Of a DNA stretch of 64,000 nt, positions 1-12,300 are shown in pieces (position 1 is the first letter of the stretch; every line of letters begins with the position of its first letter). The stretch covers positions 211,857,253-211,921,252 of the forward strand of contig OV884060.1 in assembly GCA_930367215.1 (NCBI GenBank), in the 5' to 3' direction. The stretch is from Pollenia angustigena (taxonomy: Eukaryota > Arthropoda > Insecta > Diptera > Polleniidae). Under the pieces are notes generated by a model that had not been told where the DNA came from, did not search any database, and saw only the letters and a program-made list of their open reading frames with translations. Position numbers and translations under genes: made by a program.

Positions 1-542
1 GTGTCGTCGAATTTTCTTAATTTTAAACGTTTTTTTTTTGTAAATAAAATAGCTTATTGCATACAATATTAATAAACAACACATTGAATATTTTATTTAA
101 GTAATTTATTAAGACGGTCACCTTACAATAGTCGCAGAAAAGATTACTTAATAACACCGGACTTATGTTATCTGATTTTATACGAAATATAATAATAATA
201 ATTTATATTAACCCTAACTCAGCCTGAGAAGTTAAATTTGAAAAGATATTTATTTATTTGTTAAATATCAATACAAAGTAAGCCTTCATGACCAATAAAT
301 ATGTATTGTACATTTAATTACTATGTTTAAGCAAAGATATAACAAAAAATAATAAGAATTAAAGTAAAAAAACAAAATATATTAATATAAAAATTGATAA
401 ATTGATTTGGCTCCCCAGCCTGTATATATGTATTGTCCAAAATTATGAGCATATATTATTGTAAATAAAGAAGTTATTCCCATAGCCACAGGTTAACAAA
501 AGTTATTAAAGGCTTTTAAAGGTCATAATCATAGTAGTTAAG

Positions 543-943
543 AAGCTTTTTCTTATAAGTAAAATACGAATAAGAAAAACGCTTAAGATCATTTGGAAGT
601 AGACTCCAGGTATGATGAATCCGTTTCACAAAATATCGATCAAATATTGTATGATGTCCCAAAGCAACATAAATTTGAATATTACGCATCGAGTTGGTGA
701 ATGAAAATTAATTCACAAGTAATGCTGGTCTACCATTCTTTATGATCTTGTAGAAATGAAGTAAAACACGTAGATCTAGATAGTTACGAAAGCTACATTT
801 CAAAAAAACCGAAGTAAGTATAGAAGTACGCTCATGTTCCCAGGCTTTTACACCAAATACATAACGAACCACCTTTCTAATTGTCGATTCAATAATCCTC
901 AAACCATAAGACCACGTAGCAGAATAAACTTCAAGACCTTAGT
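543..943 (-). pseudogene. non-LTR retrotransposon reverse-transcriptase tail, decayed
   Basis: Reading the minus strand, LEVYSATWSYGLRIIEST leads into IRKVVRYVFGVKAWEH, then LDLRVLLHFYKIIKN. After one in-frame stop the frame continues as YFVKRIHHTWSLLPNDL to KKKL. The order (VRYVFG, LHKII, then R..WN.LP..L) is typical of the C-terminal end of jockey/CR1-like polymerases. The in-frame stop and 5' truncation show it is dead. Confidence 0.7.
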
Positions 944-1904
944 TAATTTGAGACATGATAAGTGAATAGGCAAGTTTAATGTAAAAATATCCAAAAATTA
1001 TCAGCCATGTTCTGAAAATTGCATTCGAGTGAAATTAAAATAGAACAAGTTTTTAAAACTTTTCTGTATTGAAAGTTTAATCAAATATTTCCTTTTTTTA
1101 TCTTATACTTCGAGGACCATTTACAGATATTTACCATCGATTTAAAATTCCAGAACATGAACGTATATTTTGAAATGTTTTCTAAATAAACTACATAAAA
1201 AAATGTAATAAATGTGTTTTGAAGATTTATTGAAGATTTTTAAAATCTTGACGCAGATTTTTTTAATGAAAAATTATGTTTTTTTTTGCTGATTTTCCCG
1301 CTACATTTTCTGGCAACACTGCTTAAAATGCAAATTTTTCCTAAAATTTTAAATTATCAAAGTAATTTTTGGGAATACAAAATTTTTAATTTACAAAAAA
1401 ATTTTGTTTGTCATGCTTAATTCCCAATTTATATTCTTGATAAAAACACTGAAATTTATTGTTGATGGGATAAGCTAATCCTATGCACATTTCACTGGTT
1501 GCTTAGGCCAGATCGTCAGGAAACTTCATCCAAAGATTTTAGAAAAACTAAAGATATAAAATAAAACTGTTAAACGTATAAGAATTATAAGAAACAGTTC
1601 TACTTGTAACAATATCAAAGTTTTAACAAAAACATCAACAATAAACAGTGAGTTTATCTCTTCTTACATTCCCCACTACAATTGGTAGGAATTCTTCCAA
1701 CATTAATTGCAGTTGTAAGTAGGTTAAGAAAAAACAAAATAAAAACAAAAACAACCTGCTTTATTGCTCTCGCAAAAATAAAGCATGTTGCCAGTGTCCT
1801 TTTCTTAAGCCGTGCACTTGCCAATTTATTATCAAAGTTATTTTTGGGAATACAAAATTTTTAATTTACAAGATTTTCACTTATAATTAGGACATAATAA
1901 ACAA
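944..1904. other. intergenic or intronic AT-rich sequence with a dispersed repeat
   Basis: No gene is seen. A segment at about 1590-1700 is repeated in the same orientation at about 34210-34310. The TTATTTTTGGGAATAC segment near 1345 and 1835 also occurs inverted near 34030. The short frames at 1682-1864 and 1861-2073 have no family features. Confidence 0.5.
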
Positions 1905-2060
1905 ATGTGCTCAGGTATTCAAGACAAAGTCTTGAGAAAAAGAGTACGAAAAAACAGAATAAGAGGAAGAAACATGTAATTAAAATTGAAATATGATAAT
2001 TACAGCAAATTTCGAACCACCCATACCATTTGTTAAAGATTGATGTTTGACTGCTGGCTG

Positions 2061-2200
2061 GCAGGCACCGCAATGGTGCAAAGGGTAGAACTGCAAGAAC
2101 TTCTGATGATGAGAATGTGGTTATTCTCGAAACGTAAATTCAACCCGAGTTCAAGCACCAGCTCAGCCAAGAACAGAAATTATCAATAAATTTTAATTAA
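2061..2200 (+). mobile_element. SINE with tRNA-like head (copy 1)
   Basis: The sequence contains an A-box-like TGGTGCAAAGGGTAG at about 2074 and a B-box-like GAGTTCAAGC at about 2147, then CAGCTCAGCCAAGAA and a TCAATAAATTTT stretch. Matching heads occur on the minus strand at 59515-59616 and 63155-63262. The upstream segment 1905-2060 is also shared, inverted, with 63430-63570. RNA polymerase III promoter spacing suggests a tRNA-derived SINE. Confidence 0.65.
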
Positions 2201-2649
2201 TTTCATGTTGTAAAATTCCTTCCTTCAGTAAAAATAATTTAATGAAAATTTAATTTGATGAACTCAAGCATAACTAAATATTAAAATTTTTACAAAAAAT
2301 ACCATTTGCACTAAAAAATTAACTTTTGATTAAAAATTTGAATTTTGATTTCTTTCTTTTTTAACTATTATTTTATAATTTAAGCATTTTTCGAATGTTC
2401 TTCGTTGAGTTAAGGCCTGTTCGTCGATTTCGAACGAAGTCTTCGAAAGTTTAAAGTTTTTTGTAATAGTCTTATTCCCTCAATTTGTTGCATACTTTTT
2501 CTTAAGCCAAAACTTTGGTTAATATTCAAGCATCAGATGTGTACATATGTACATATATGGGTAAATCCAAAGGGTTGAACGTGACAGTTGATGCGTACAA
2601 TCAAAAATGCAATAACATTTTAAACAACAAATATTTTTACTTTCTCTTA

Positions 2650-3037
2650 TGCCCGTAATTTCAACAAACAGATACCTAGCCGTGTTCGTACCTAACAGTT
2701 ATCTTCACCTATCCGGAAACACTATTCTGTATATTTCAATGTTAATTTTGCCTACGTGAATAAACTATCGAAAATCGATGGTGTAAAATACATTACACTT
2801 TAACCCGTAGGTAAGAAATACGTTTTAAAATTTAGAAAATCATAGATACCTATACACAGCTAGATATCTATTTGTTGAAATTACGGGCATAATGCCACCC
2901 CACCCACCGATTTTCGATAGTTAATTCACGTAGGTAACATTACCGTTTAAATTACCAAAATAGTGGTACCGGATAGGAAAAGATAACTGTTAGGTACGAA
3001 CACGACTAGATATCTTTTTTTAGAATTTACAGGCATT
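2650..3037. mobile_element. foldback MITE with TGCCCGTAA / AGGCA ends
   Basis: The left arm from 2650 (CGTGTTCGTACCTAACAG, then CCTATCCGG) is repeated inverted at about 2965-3037 (CCGGATAGG, CTGTTAGGTACGAACACG). A second inverted pair around CGAAAATCG lies inside (about 2770 and 2915), and a further TTGAAATTACGGGCA copy is at about 2875. The whole forms a complex hairpin. Confidence 0.65.
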
Positions 3038-3043
3038 AACCCA

Positions 3044-3414
3044 ACATTTTTTATTTTTGGAATTTATTCTATGAGCTAAATTTCAGTTAAGTATTTTATA
3101 AAGCTTTTTTGTAATAGTCCTATTCCTTCAATTTTCAGGAATCACTTTATACACTACCAGACTTTTATATTGTATTTTGTTGTTACATTTTACCTTAGCT
3201 ATCCTTTGGATAGCAATGAAGTATATTGTATGTACAGAAAAATTTACAAATATTAGACGCCAGCAGAATGTAATGCATTTTCTGGCCCGCTACGGCCTTT
3301 GTCAGCATTCTTTGTGTCACACTGGATAGTGATACTTTATAAATTGAATGTATTTAACTCAACTAAAATTTAGCTCATAGAATAAATTCGAAAAATAAAA
3401 AATGTCGAATATAA
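3044..3414. mobile_element. foldback MITE with about 45-bp TIRs
   Basis: ACATTTTTTATTTTTG and TTATTCTATGAGCTAAAT at the left end are mirrored at the right end (ATTTAGCTCATAGAATAA, AAAAATGTCG). The interior has no reading frame of note. Confidence 0.65.
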
Positions 3415-3854
3415 TATAAAGTAACCTATGAAAGGAAATAATTTCCAGTTTCTATTTGTTCTCTTAACCCTTAAATTATAGCACTAAGAAAGCACTGTTA
3501 CTATGCTAAAGTTTATGGAGGGTGCGATTCTAGGTCAAAGATAAAGAAAACATACAATAAAACATTCTCACATATAAAAAATTACGTTTGCACAACTTTG
3601 CAATCTGACTGTGAACAAATGTATGGGTAAATTTATAAAATAAGTAAAATTTAAATATTTCTCTATAACAATATCGTAAAATAATCAGCTTTTAATAACT
3701 TTTAAATTTTCGGTCACGGTGGACCTTTTGACGGAAATGCCCATATTTAGGACTAATGCAAACACTACCAGAACATGTTGTTGTATCTTACAGTTAAAAT
3801 TGTTGAGTTAATTATTTACATGAAGTAAGTAAAATATTAAGCACTTAGAACTAC

Positions 3855-4190
3855 ATATGGGCAAATCCCATAAACAATCCAACAACCTAAACTTCTTGAA
3901 ATCAATCTAGCCTAATTCCATAAATATAAAAAATGTAATTATTACCTAATCCTACCTTACCTTAGATCTCAAAATGCTATACAAACAAGAAATTAACATT
4001 TTTAGGTGTTCATTAAATTACTTTAGGGTTAACACTACTTTAGAAAGATTGAAATTGGGCATGCAATTCCAGGCCCATGCGTTATAGCCATCATCACGCA
4101 AAATAATATTTTTTATATTGGAAGTAGATTGAATTTTTTTCAATTTCATTAATAATTATATTAATTTCTGTAGCGTGCGTCACGATTTAA
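3855..4190. repeat. dispersed repeat, direct partner of 16150-16760
   Basis: Both copies open with ACATATGGGCAAATCCCA, share CTAATCCTACC-like and GTAATTATTACC-like blocks, and close near GTAGCGTGCGTCAC. The copies have diverged. No gene is seen. Confidence 0.5.
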
Positions 4191-4366
4191 GTTCTTAAAA
4201 AAATTGCATTTAAAACCTTTTCAATAGTTATTTGGTTTTCTTATATCTTCCCTTCTTATTACTGTTCTTTGGAATTATAATAAACTAATTTACATTCAAT
4301 TAATAAATGGCATTTTTAATGCCTTAAAAACATAAAATTTTCATACAAAAATGTTAAAAAAACACA

Positions 4367-4573
4367 CAGAGTACAATTCCGTTCGGAATTGAAGAAAACA
4401 TATTTGTTTGTTGATGGAAAGTGTATTTTGATAGTTTTATGGCCTTTCAGATACAGACAACTCCCATACCGTTCATGAAAACAAAAATGGTTTCATTCCG
4501 AAACATTTTTTCGTCATTTTCTGAAGCACCAAAATACGGAATGAATTCCGTTTCCGAACGGAATTGTACTCTG
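4367..4573. mobile_element. 207-bp hAT-like MITE, CAGAGTACAATTCCG ends
   Basis: The element begins CAGAGTACAATTCCG and ends CGGAATTGTACTCTG, perfect inverted ends. The interior has ATTCATTCCGT-type blocks. A truncated inverted relative is at about 42505-42660. The flanking 8-mers do not match, so no target duplication is claimed. The minus-strand frame inside is not a gene. Confidence 0.7.
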
Positions 4574-4753
4574 TGACATGGCTGATAAATTGTTTTGTTA
4601 AAATGAATACAATTGTGTTTATTCATATGTATGCTACTGGGAAAATTGTAACGTGCGTTCATTAGTCAAATAGTGTGCGGAATTTGACAAGTTTGCGTGG
4701 CACCAAATATAATTCTGCATATCTTACAGAACGGTAAGTGTAAAATAGTCTAT

Positions 4754-4971
4754 GGCCCGTTTTCACAACATACCGATAGCTAAAAGTCGACTTTAACCGG
4801 CCTTATAAAAAGTGTTCCATTATTAAATCTTTACTTTAACCTTAAGTGACCGATAAAGTAAATTAAGGTTCATCCTACCTGGTAGGTAAAAGTAAAGTTG
4901 TTATAATAGAACACTTTTTATACGGCCGATAAAATCCTATCTTTAGCTATCGGTGAGTTGTGAAAACGGGC
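4754..4971. mobile_element. palindromic MITE with GGCCCGTTTTCACAAC end
   Basis: The left arm (GCCCGTTTTCACAAC, CCGATAGCTAAA, AAAAAGTGTTCCATTA) is mirrored on the right (TAGCTATCGG, GTTGTGAAAACGGGC). A half copy of the same family is at 60779-60872. Confidence 0.7.
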
Positions 4972-5370
4972 TTATATTTGGTACAATTAGAATGATTACC
5001 AATACACATCTGTCAAAAAATGGGCTGAATTTTAGGAGTGGGCATGGTGACTTCCATACGAAGGCAATATAAGGTATTAATCTCTCGAGAACATTAAACG
5101 TTACCAAATTTGGTACAAATAACTTCGCTATTAAAAGAGATCTGAATTGAAAACATTTTACTTTAGGTCGAAGGAATAAAATTTAATTTATCATTTTACA
5201 AATATTATTTCAATGAGGTAGCGACATGCAATTTTTATCCAAAGTCGTTATTTTTTTTTTACATTAAATGTTTTATAGAAAATCACAACCTTATCCAAAA
5301 ATAATATGAATGCATTATTTTTGATTATCTTATGCACAAATTTTTTTCTTCCAAAACACTTATAATCGAA
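4972..5370. other. stretch 3' of the last CARMIL exon seen, no exon found
   Basis: This is the start of the intron downstream of the 5378 donor. I looked on the minus strand here and across 1-4970 for the next CARMIL exon (a continuation of MNKVS into helical sequence) and found none, so the intron is longer than 5.3 kb. Confidence 0.5.
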
Positions 5371-5377
5371 CACTCAC

Positions 5378-6371
5378 CTCACTTTATTCATAATCTCACT
5401 ACCGGCATTATTGAGTAAACAATTGTGTAGAAAACCTTCCGGTATAACTAAACGTTCTCCCAATATTTTCCGTAAATCTTGTATGACAACTTGATTGCCC
5501 AATGTCTTGGGACACTGTTCGACTCCTGTGCGTATCATGGTCTCTAACGTTTCTTCTAAATAACTCTGTATGGTGTAGCTTAAATCACTGGCAATACGGG
5601 TAAGTTTCACCTCTACTGGATGAGTTTCACAACGCACCGATTCTTGTAGTTTTGGCATTAACTGTTTGCAGTTCTCAGCATCTTCAATTAGGCGCTGAAC
5701 CGCAGACGACGAAGTAGAATCGTTGCTACTTTTAGCAATAGAAATAGTGTCTTGCGTTTCGGCCACAAGTTTATCCACTAATTGATGGGTTGAAGAGAGC
5801 AAAAAACCGTGTTGCAAACGGAAACCTTGTCCGGTGGTACGTTTAAGTCCATTGCCATTACGCTGCAAAAGTTCTTGCATTTTTCGCATTATTGTATCAG
5901 TTTTTTCTGGATGATTTTTTAAATGCGGTGCTATATCAAACACTGGAAATGGTATATTACGCATGGTGTAATTATTTTCCAGAGCATAAACAATGTCAGC
6001 ATAACCTTGTAGAGTTATGTTATTCTTATCCATGTAGATTGTACGTAATTTATTATTAATTTGTAATGCTTTGGCCAAGAGACGAGCGCCAACATCGCCC
6101 ATAAAATTACCCGAAATATCTAATTTTTGTAAACTTTGATTGCTACCCAAAGCATTTATAAAATCATGTATATCATTTTTGAGCTTATTTTCCGACAACA
6201 CCAGCTCGGCCAAAGGGAAATCATCCTTTTGTATTAGATTGACTAAAGCATCCATGACAGTGGGTACGTGTTTCAGTTTCATGCCAGTTAAACTACGGCA
6301 CATGTTTAATGTGCGTATCGAGGGATTCTTGGAGATAGCAAGTAAAACGGGAGCTAATTCAACATCTAAAT
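5378..6371 (-). CDS. CARMIL: CARMIL exon, end of LRR domain and helical region
   Basis: This large 994-nt exon starts inside [19 protein letters not shown] and continues through several repeats, including [18 protein letters not shown] and [12 protein letters not shown]. It then enters a mostly helical region with [19 protein letters not shown], the C-cap and dimerisation segment of the family. I chose the donor GTGAGTG at 5377-5371 rather than GTGAGG four bases earlier. It gives a phase-2 AG that would be completed as Ser or Arg after EIMNKV, as family members have. Read past the donor, the frame ends at once in TGA, so the gene continues in a further exon below this coordinate. Confidence 0.93.
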
Positions 6372-9300
6372 CTATTAAAGGGAAATACCAAGGTAAAGAA
6401 AAAACGTTATATATATGTATGTTTGCAACTGTCGATTGTTACTTACTATTGTCACTAATGTCTAAACTTTGTAAAACACGAACACCATGTATGCATGATT
6501 CTAAAACATGTGCACCCTGGGCACCTAACACATTGCTACTTAAATCTAAGTACAGCCCAGCTGTTGACTCGTTGCATGCCAAACCAAGTAGTAAATTTCT
6601 GAAATATAAAAAAAGGAAATTTTCAAAAGTTTTCCATTTAAATTTTATAAAAATACAAAAAGTTCTGATATAATTAACTAGCAGTTATAACTGTCAAAAC
6701 ATGAAACTGAACTTGGTGAATTTGGCTGTTAGTTTTATTTCAATTCTAGTGCACTTCTAGTTATGTTCTAGTAAATTTTTAGTTCGTTATCAGTTCTGTT
6801 CTAGTTTATTTCACAATTATTTCTTTAAATTGAGTTCCGGTGGCAAAGTACGCCATTCGATTTCGATTAAAAATTCTTTTTTTGATATTGCGATCGATAT
6901 CGATTGCCGCAATTTACTTGCTGCTTTAGTTTACTCGTAATTCCGTTTTAGTTCACTTCTTGTAGGTTAGTTCTAATTCTGTTTAAGTTTGATGGACTCA
7001 GTGTATACCATATATTATAAATTTATTAAATTTGGCAATTTTTAAAATAAATAAACTTACTTTAATGCTTCCATTGGCAGTTTACAACCGGCAATATTTA
7101 AATGCTTTAAACTTAATGTACTGGTAAAAAATTGTTTAAACGATGGTGGTATTTCTTTGCCTTTCTTTGTGCTAAAAGAATTATGGGAAACATTAAGATG
7201 AGCTAAATGCGTTGCACAACCACGTAAAAGGGCACCAAATAACTACAGAAAAAACAAATGCAATTTCCCTTAAACAAACGAATCAAAAAATTTATTTTCA
7301 ATAAAAATAACTTACATTCTCTAAAGTTATATCAGTCGAAGAGAGATCTAAATATTCTAAAACATTTGGTTGTGCTAAAAAATTATGTAAATTCTGCAAA
7401 ATAAAAGAAAAATATTATTTATTAATTTATTAAAAACAAAAAAAAAAAAAACAAATAAAAATAATCCAAAACCAACTTACTGTTATATCATCTTTAAGAC
7501 TGTTTCCACTTAAATCTAAATACGTTAAAGAATTTGAAATGCTTTGATTGAGCGACAATGAATGTGACATTTGATTAACACCCTTCGAGGTAAGGCCACA
7601 ATGAGCTAACGCTAATTTGCATAAGCCTTTTGAGACTTTAGCTATGGGTCCTGCTAAATGTATTGCACCTGTAACAATTTAAAAAATAGTGTTAATAAAT
7701 TTCCATGTTAAAAAAATTCATTTAAAAATATAAAGACATTTAAACAAGCTTAGTCTGGGTTCACACTATGAAAGTTTTCTTTCAGAAAGTTTGAGTTTAT
7801 GGGAGAGAGGGGAAAGAAGAAAAGCCTGTTCTCTTCCCCTCTCACCAATAAAGTCAGATTTCTGAAAGAAAACTTTCATTATGTAAATCCAGACTTAACA
7901 AATATGCTATTTGTTATATGCAATTAAAGAAATATGAATACGTATGATTGAATGATGATCATGCAAAACATAGAAAACCATTAAAAAAAACATCAAGATG
8001 AAAATGAAATCTAAGCATGTGTTATGGCCTGCTGGGTATAAAAACATTAAATAGTTTGCGTTTAAAATGAATCCGTTTTCTTTTTTTTTAATAAGAATCT
8101 GTGAAATAATTATATTTACGGCCAATTTCAACAAGTTCAGTTATAATTATTACTATAACTGTCAAAAACATATTGTTAACTGGAAGTAACTGAACAACCT
8201 AAACAAAAGCGGCAAGCGTTTTTTTAAACATGAAAATTTTATTTAAATACAATTTCAATACAACAAACCGACATAGCGATCTGTTAAATAAGATTTATCA
8301 GCCGGGTGGTTTCTATTTCGCATTCTAATGGCTTGTTTCGTATAAATTGTATGCAAATGAGAAGTTTTGACATACAAAAAACGCTTCCGCTCTTATTTAG
8401 GTAGCTCAGTTAAAGTAATAGCTACCCAGCAGAGCTGTAAATGAATCATTTATTTTTTAACTATTTCGCGAATCATTCATACACTGAATTAGCAAATTTT
8501 GCATTTATTCATTTTACACAAAAAATGAATTGAATGACATTTGAGTCAATTCAAATGAATTTGGTAAAAATGAATTGCAATTCGTTTCCAATTCAAATGA
8601 ATTTGTGAAAGTGAATTGCAATTCATTTTACTGATTCATTTGAATTGAATTGATTTTGAATTAATGCAAATGAATTAAAAAAAAAAGAAATAGCAATTCA
8701 TTTCCAACTCATTTGAATTAAATTGATTTTGTAGTAGAATGGAATTGCCAGGTAGCGGCAGAATTGGAATTAAATTATTAGGTATAGGCAAAATCCTTTC
8801 AAAATGGAAAAATTTTGTTTATTTGCTAATAGAAACTTGAATTTTTATTTTCATCAAATGGTGCGAAAATATTACTAAAAGTGTGTTTAACAATATTTTT
8901 TGTTTAAATAATCTTATATTTGTACAGATATTGTTGAAAATTTATATTTTTTAAATTTTTCCATCTATTTTTTAAGATTTTAGCTACTTTGAATCTCAAC
9001 AACATTTTTTGCTGTCAACGCTGTGTTCGTTTACTCGAAATTCTTACTACTTTTACTACAATTGAAAAATTTGTTTACTTTTTGCATTGAAAAATTTCAA
9101 CTTCAATAAAAATAGTTAATTTTAGTAATTCCCCCCTCATTTTTGATTTCATTCATTTGAATTGCAATTCATTGTTCTAATTCATTTGAATGAATTCAAA
9201 ATCAATTCAATTCAATTCAAATGAATCTGTAAATCGAATTGCAATTCACTTTAACAAATTCATTTGAATTGGAAACAAATTGCAATTCATTTTACAGATT

Positions 9301-12300
9301 CATTTGAATTGAAAACGAATTGCAACTCATTCTACAAATTCATTTGAATTGGAAAACGAATTGAAATGAATTTCTGCCTAATTCGTTTTCATTCAATTCT
9401 TTTTTGCTGTGAAAAGAATTAACTAAAAATTTAGCTAATTCGTAATGAATTAAAATCAAAAAATAATGATTCATTTACAGCTCTGCTACCCAGGCAGAAG
9501 TTACGACTCTCTAAATATAAGGTACCGCCACGACCCTGTAAATATAAAATGTTGACTCTTCCAAAACCATTGTACCATCACAACACTAGATACAAATTAA
9601 CAACCTTAGTTTTTTAATACGATTTTAACAAAAATTCAACACCGGCACAACACCCTTAATGCATATATACGACTTTAGTTTCGTAACGTCGTATTTACAA
9701 TAAACTATACCGCTTCAACGCTGTATATACAGTAGTGCTGGGATACTATCGATATTTATGGATAGTTGAGATTTCACTATCGATATATCGATATTACTAT
9801 CGGCTGAATGTTTGTACTTAAGTAGGAAAACTTAAACTTGTTTTTTATCAGGCTACAGTTCGTTGTTTTTATCACTTTATTGTACGTAAGAGACTTATTA
9901 TTAGCTGACAGTTTTTAAAAATTGTGATGATGATAAGCTCCTTCCTGAAGCAACCAAAATAACAGGGACTATAAGATATTTTATTGAAACTTTAGACAAT
10001 GTTTTAAATTGGATTCGATTCTCAACCCAAAAGGTAATCAATCTAGCGGACTTTTCCTCTAATGGTCGTTCATTGTTTTATTCTATACTCGCAATTGCAT
10101 TTTTATTTGATTTTTTTTACAACATCATAAAACTATCTGACATTTCAGTCCCTATGCAAACATATAAAAATTTCGGCATATATGCCTCAAGTTAGTAGTA
10201 AAAAGGCACAGCTAAGCAATCTGTACCACCTGCCATTCTTGTTGTTTGTATTCATTGCTTTAATTCTGCGCGAATTATTAATAGCAAGTAAAAACTTGCG
10301 GCAAAAAACTGTGTGTGTAAAGCTGCTGTAACATGTCTTCATGGCTGTATTTTAAATAATAATAATATCGATATTGATATTTTTCCTTTCGATAGTTAAC
10401 GACTATCGATAGTATCGATAGTGCTATCGATAGTTTCCCAGCACTACGTTCTAGTTCCTTTTATTTAAATTCTAGTTCTAGTTATGTTCTAGTTAAATTA
10501 AAATATTTATTTTGAAAAGAACAATAAAAATTTCAAATTGAAATTCTAAAGCTTCGTTCACAATCAGAGCAACAATTTTGTTTTTTCTTCTATCTTATTT
10601 CTTCCCAAAGTATTTCATATATTTTCCTTTCATTTTTCAAACAAAAATGTAACTAAAGTTTTTTTAAAAAATTGGTTCAACTAGAACTTCAGCAACAATT
10701 TGTATGAAATTGTTTCTGACGTTCAAAATAATTTTGTTTAGTTTTGAATAAAAAATGGAACATAATGTTGTTAAAAATAATTATAAATGCACAATATTGT
10801 TGTGGCTAAAATTTGCAAACGGTTTCTTAATGCAAAATGTGTGTGGTTGCAAAAGAAATTGTTGCTTTATTATGAACACCAAGTGAAAATGTTTCTTTAG
10901 TCTGGGTTCACACTATGAAAGTTTTCTTTCAGAAAGTCTGAGTTTATTGGTGAGAGGGGAGGAGGGGAAGAGAACATGCTGTTCCCTTTTCCCTTCTCAC
11001 CCATAAACTCAGACTTTCTGAAAGAAAACTTTCATAGTGTGATCCCAGACTTAATTGTGAACGAAGCTTCTTAATACTTCATGTTAAAACATTTCAGCGA
11101 TTTTTTTCTCATAATTTTCCGCAAAGAACTTTCGTCATTTTGTATCAAAACATTTGAAGAATTTGTATAAAATCACAGTATAAATACGAAAAGATGATGA
11201 CATGGATATAAAGCAATAAATAAAGCGTTAAACATATTATTAAGTTCGAATGTATTGTGAATTTGAACATTGAAATTAAATTATTTTAATTGATTGTGTT
11301 TTGCTTTTTTTTTTTTTTTTTGTAAATCAAACCTTGAACAATATTTCCAAGTAGGGCGCATAAAGAGCTTGCTCCTACATGTTGTTAAAGAAAATATAAT
11401 GGAGAAAATAAAACATACGGAAGAAGAAAAAAAGCAAGGAGGGTATAATTTTTGGTTTATATAACAATTGGATTAAATGAATTGATTACAAATTAACGTT
11501 AAAAGGGCCTTATAAAGTTTAATACTGTTGTAAAATGTTATACACAATTTTTATAGTTAATTAAAGTTCTTAATATTTAATTTAATTTTACAAAAATTGG
11601 TCTAAACCTTTAGACAAATTACCTTTATCCTCTATTATGTTATGACTTAAATCAATAGTACGTATTGCAGGATTATTATTTGTAATCACAGATACAGCCA
11701 ATTTATGAAGAAAATCGGATCTAAAACGATAAAGAAAAGTGGTTATCAAAAAATACAGTAAATAATAAATTTATTTTTTCTTTTAAAAAAAGGTATAAAA
11801 CAAATTTCATTTCAGTTGCTTTCTACCTTAAACCTAAGGCTTCCAAATGTAGCTCTTCGAGCCACATAGAACGCTTGAGCACATGTAATATACGTTCCAA
11901 TGTTTCATTCGATAAACGCATATGCGAAGCTTTTAAGCCACGAAAAAATGTATTATATTCCAAAGCCGATACAATGGCCATTAAGTCTCTGCAATAAGTT
12001 TAATTTAAATATTATTTATAAGTTATATAATTATTGAATTTTTCACTTACTTTGGTTCTAAATGATCAAAATCACGTAAATTTAAAATTCTAGTATCGTG
12101 TGACAAATATATTGTATCAATATCCCATGCGACCTCTTCTCTATAGGGAACACCATGAAAATCACACATACAGGCATATTGGGTGCTAAAACCACCACAA
12201 GGTCCAACATTGCGGGGATCGGAAGGGCGAAATTCTTCTGAAAATATTGTTTCTCTTTCCGGTGGTTGTATATCAATCTGTTGTTAAGAAATAAAATAAA

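Larger units (their letters stand above)
2554..3748 (-). repeat. dispersed repeat, inverted partner of 43150-43920, interrupted
   Basis: Flanking blocks 2554-2649 and 3459-3748 match the reverse complement of 43150-43920 (CACGTTCAAC, GCAATAACAT, CTCCATAAACTTTAG, GGTCCACCGT blocks). In this copy about 809 bp is inserted at 2650-3458 and flanked by TTCTCTTA on both sides. The ends carry ATATGGGTAAATCC and AAATGCCCATAT motifs, suggesting TIRs. No coding capacity is seen. Confidence 0.65.

Noticed and set aside
1..5370. Next 3' exon of CARMIL
   Set aside because: No minus-strand segment continues the helical region with correct splice phase 2; only repeats and an RT relic are present.
12082..12276. 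64-residue minus-strand frame
   Set aside because: It is out of frame with the CARMIL exon 12051-12277, which matches the family over its full length.
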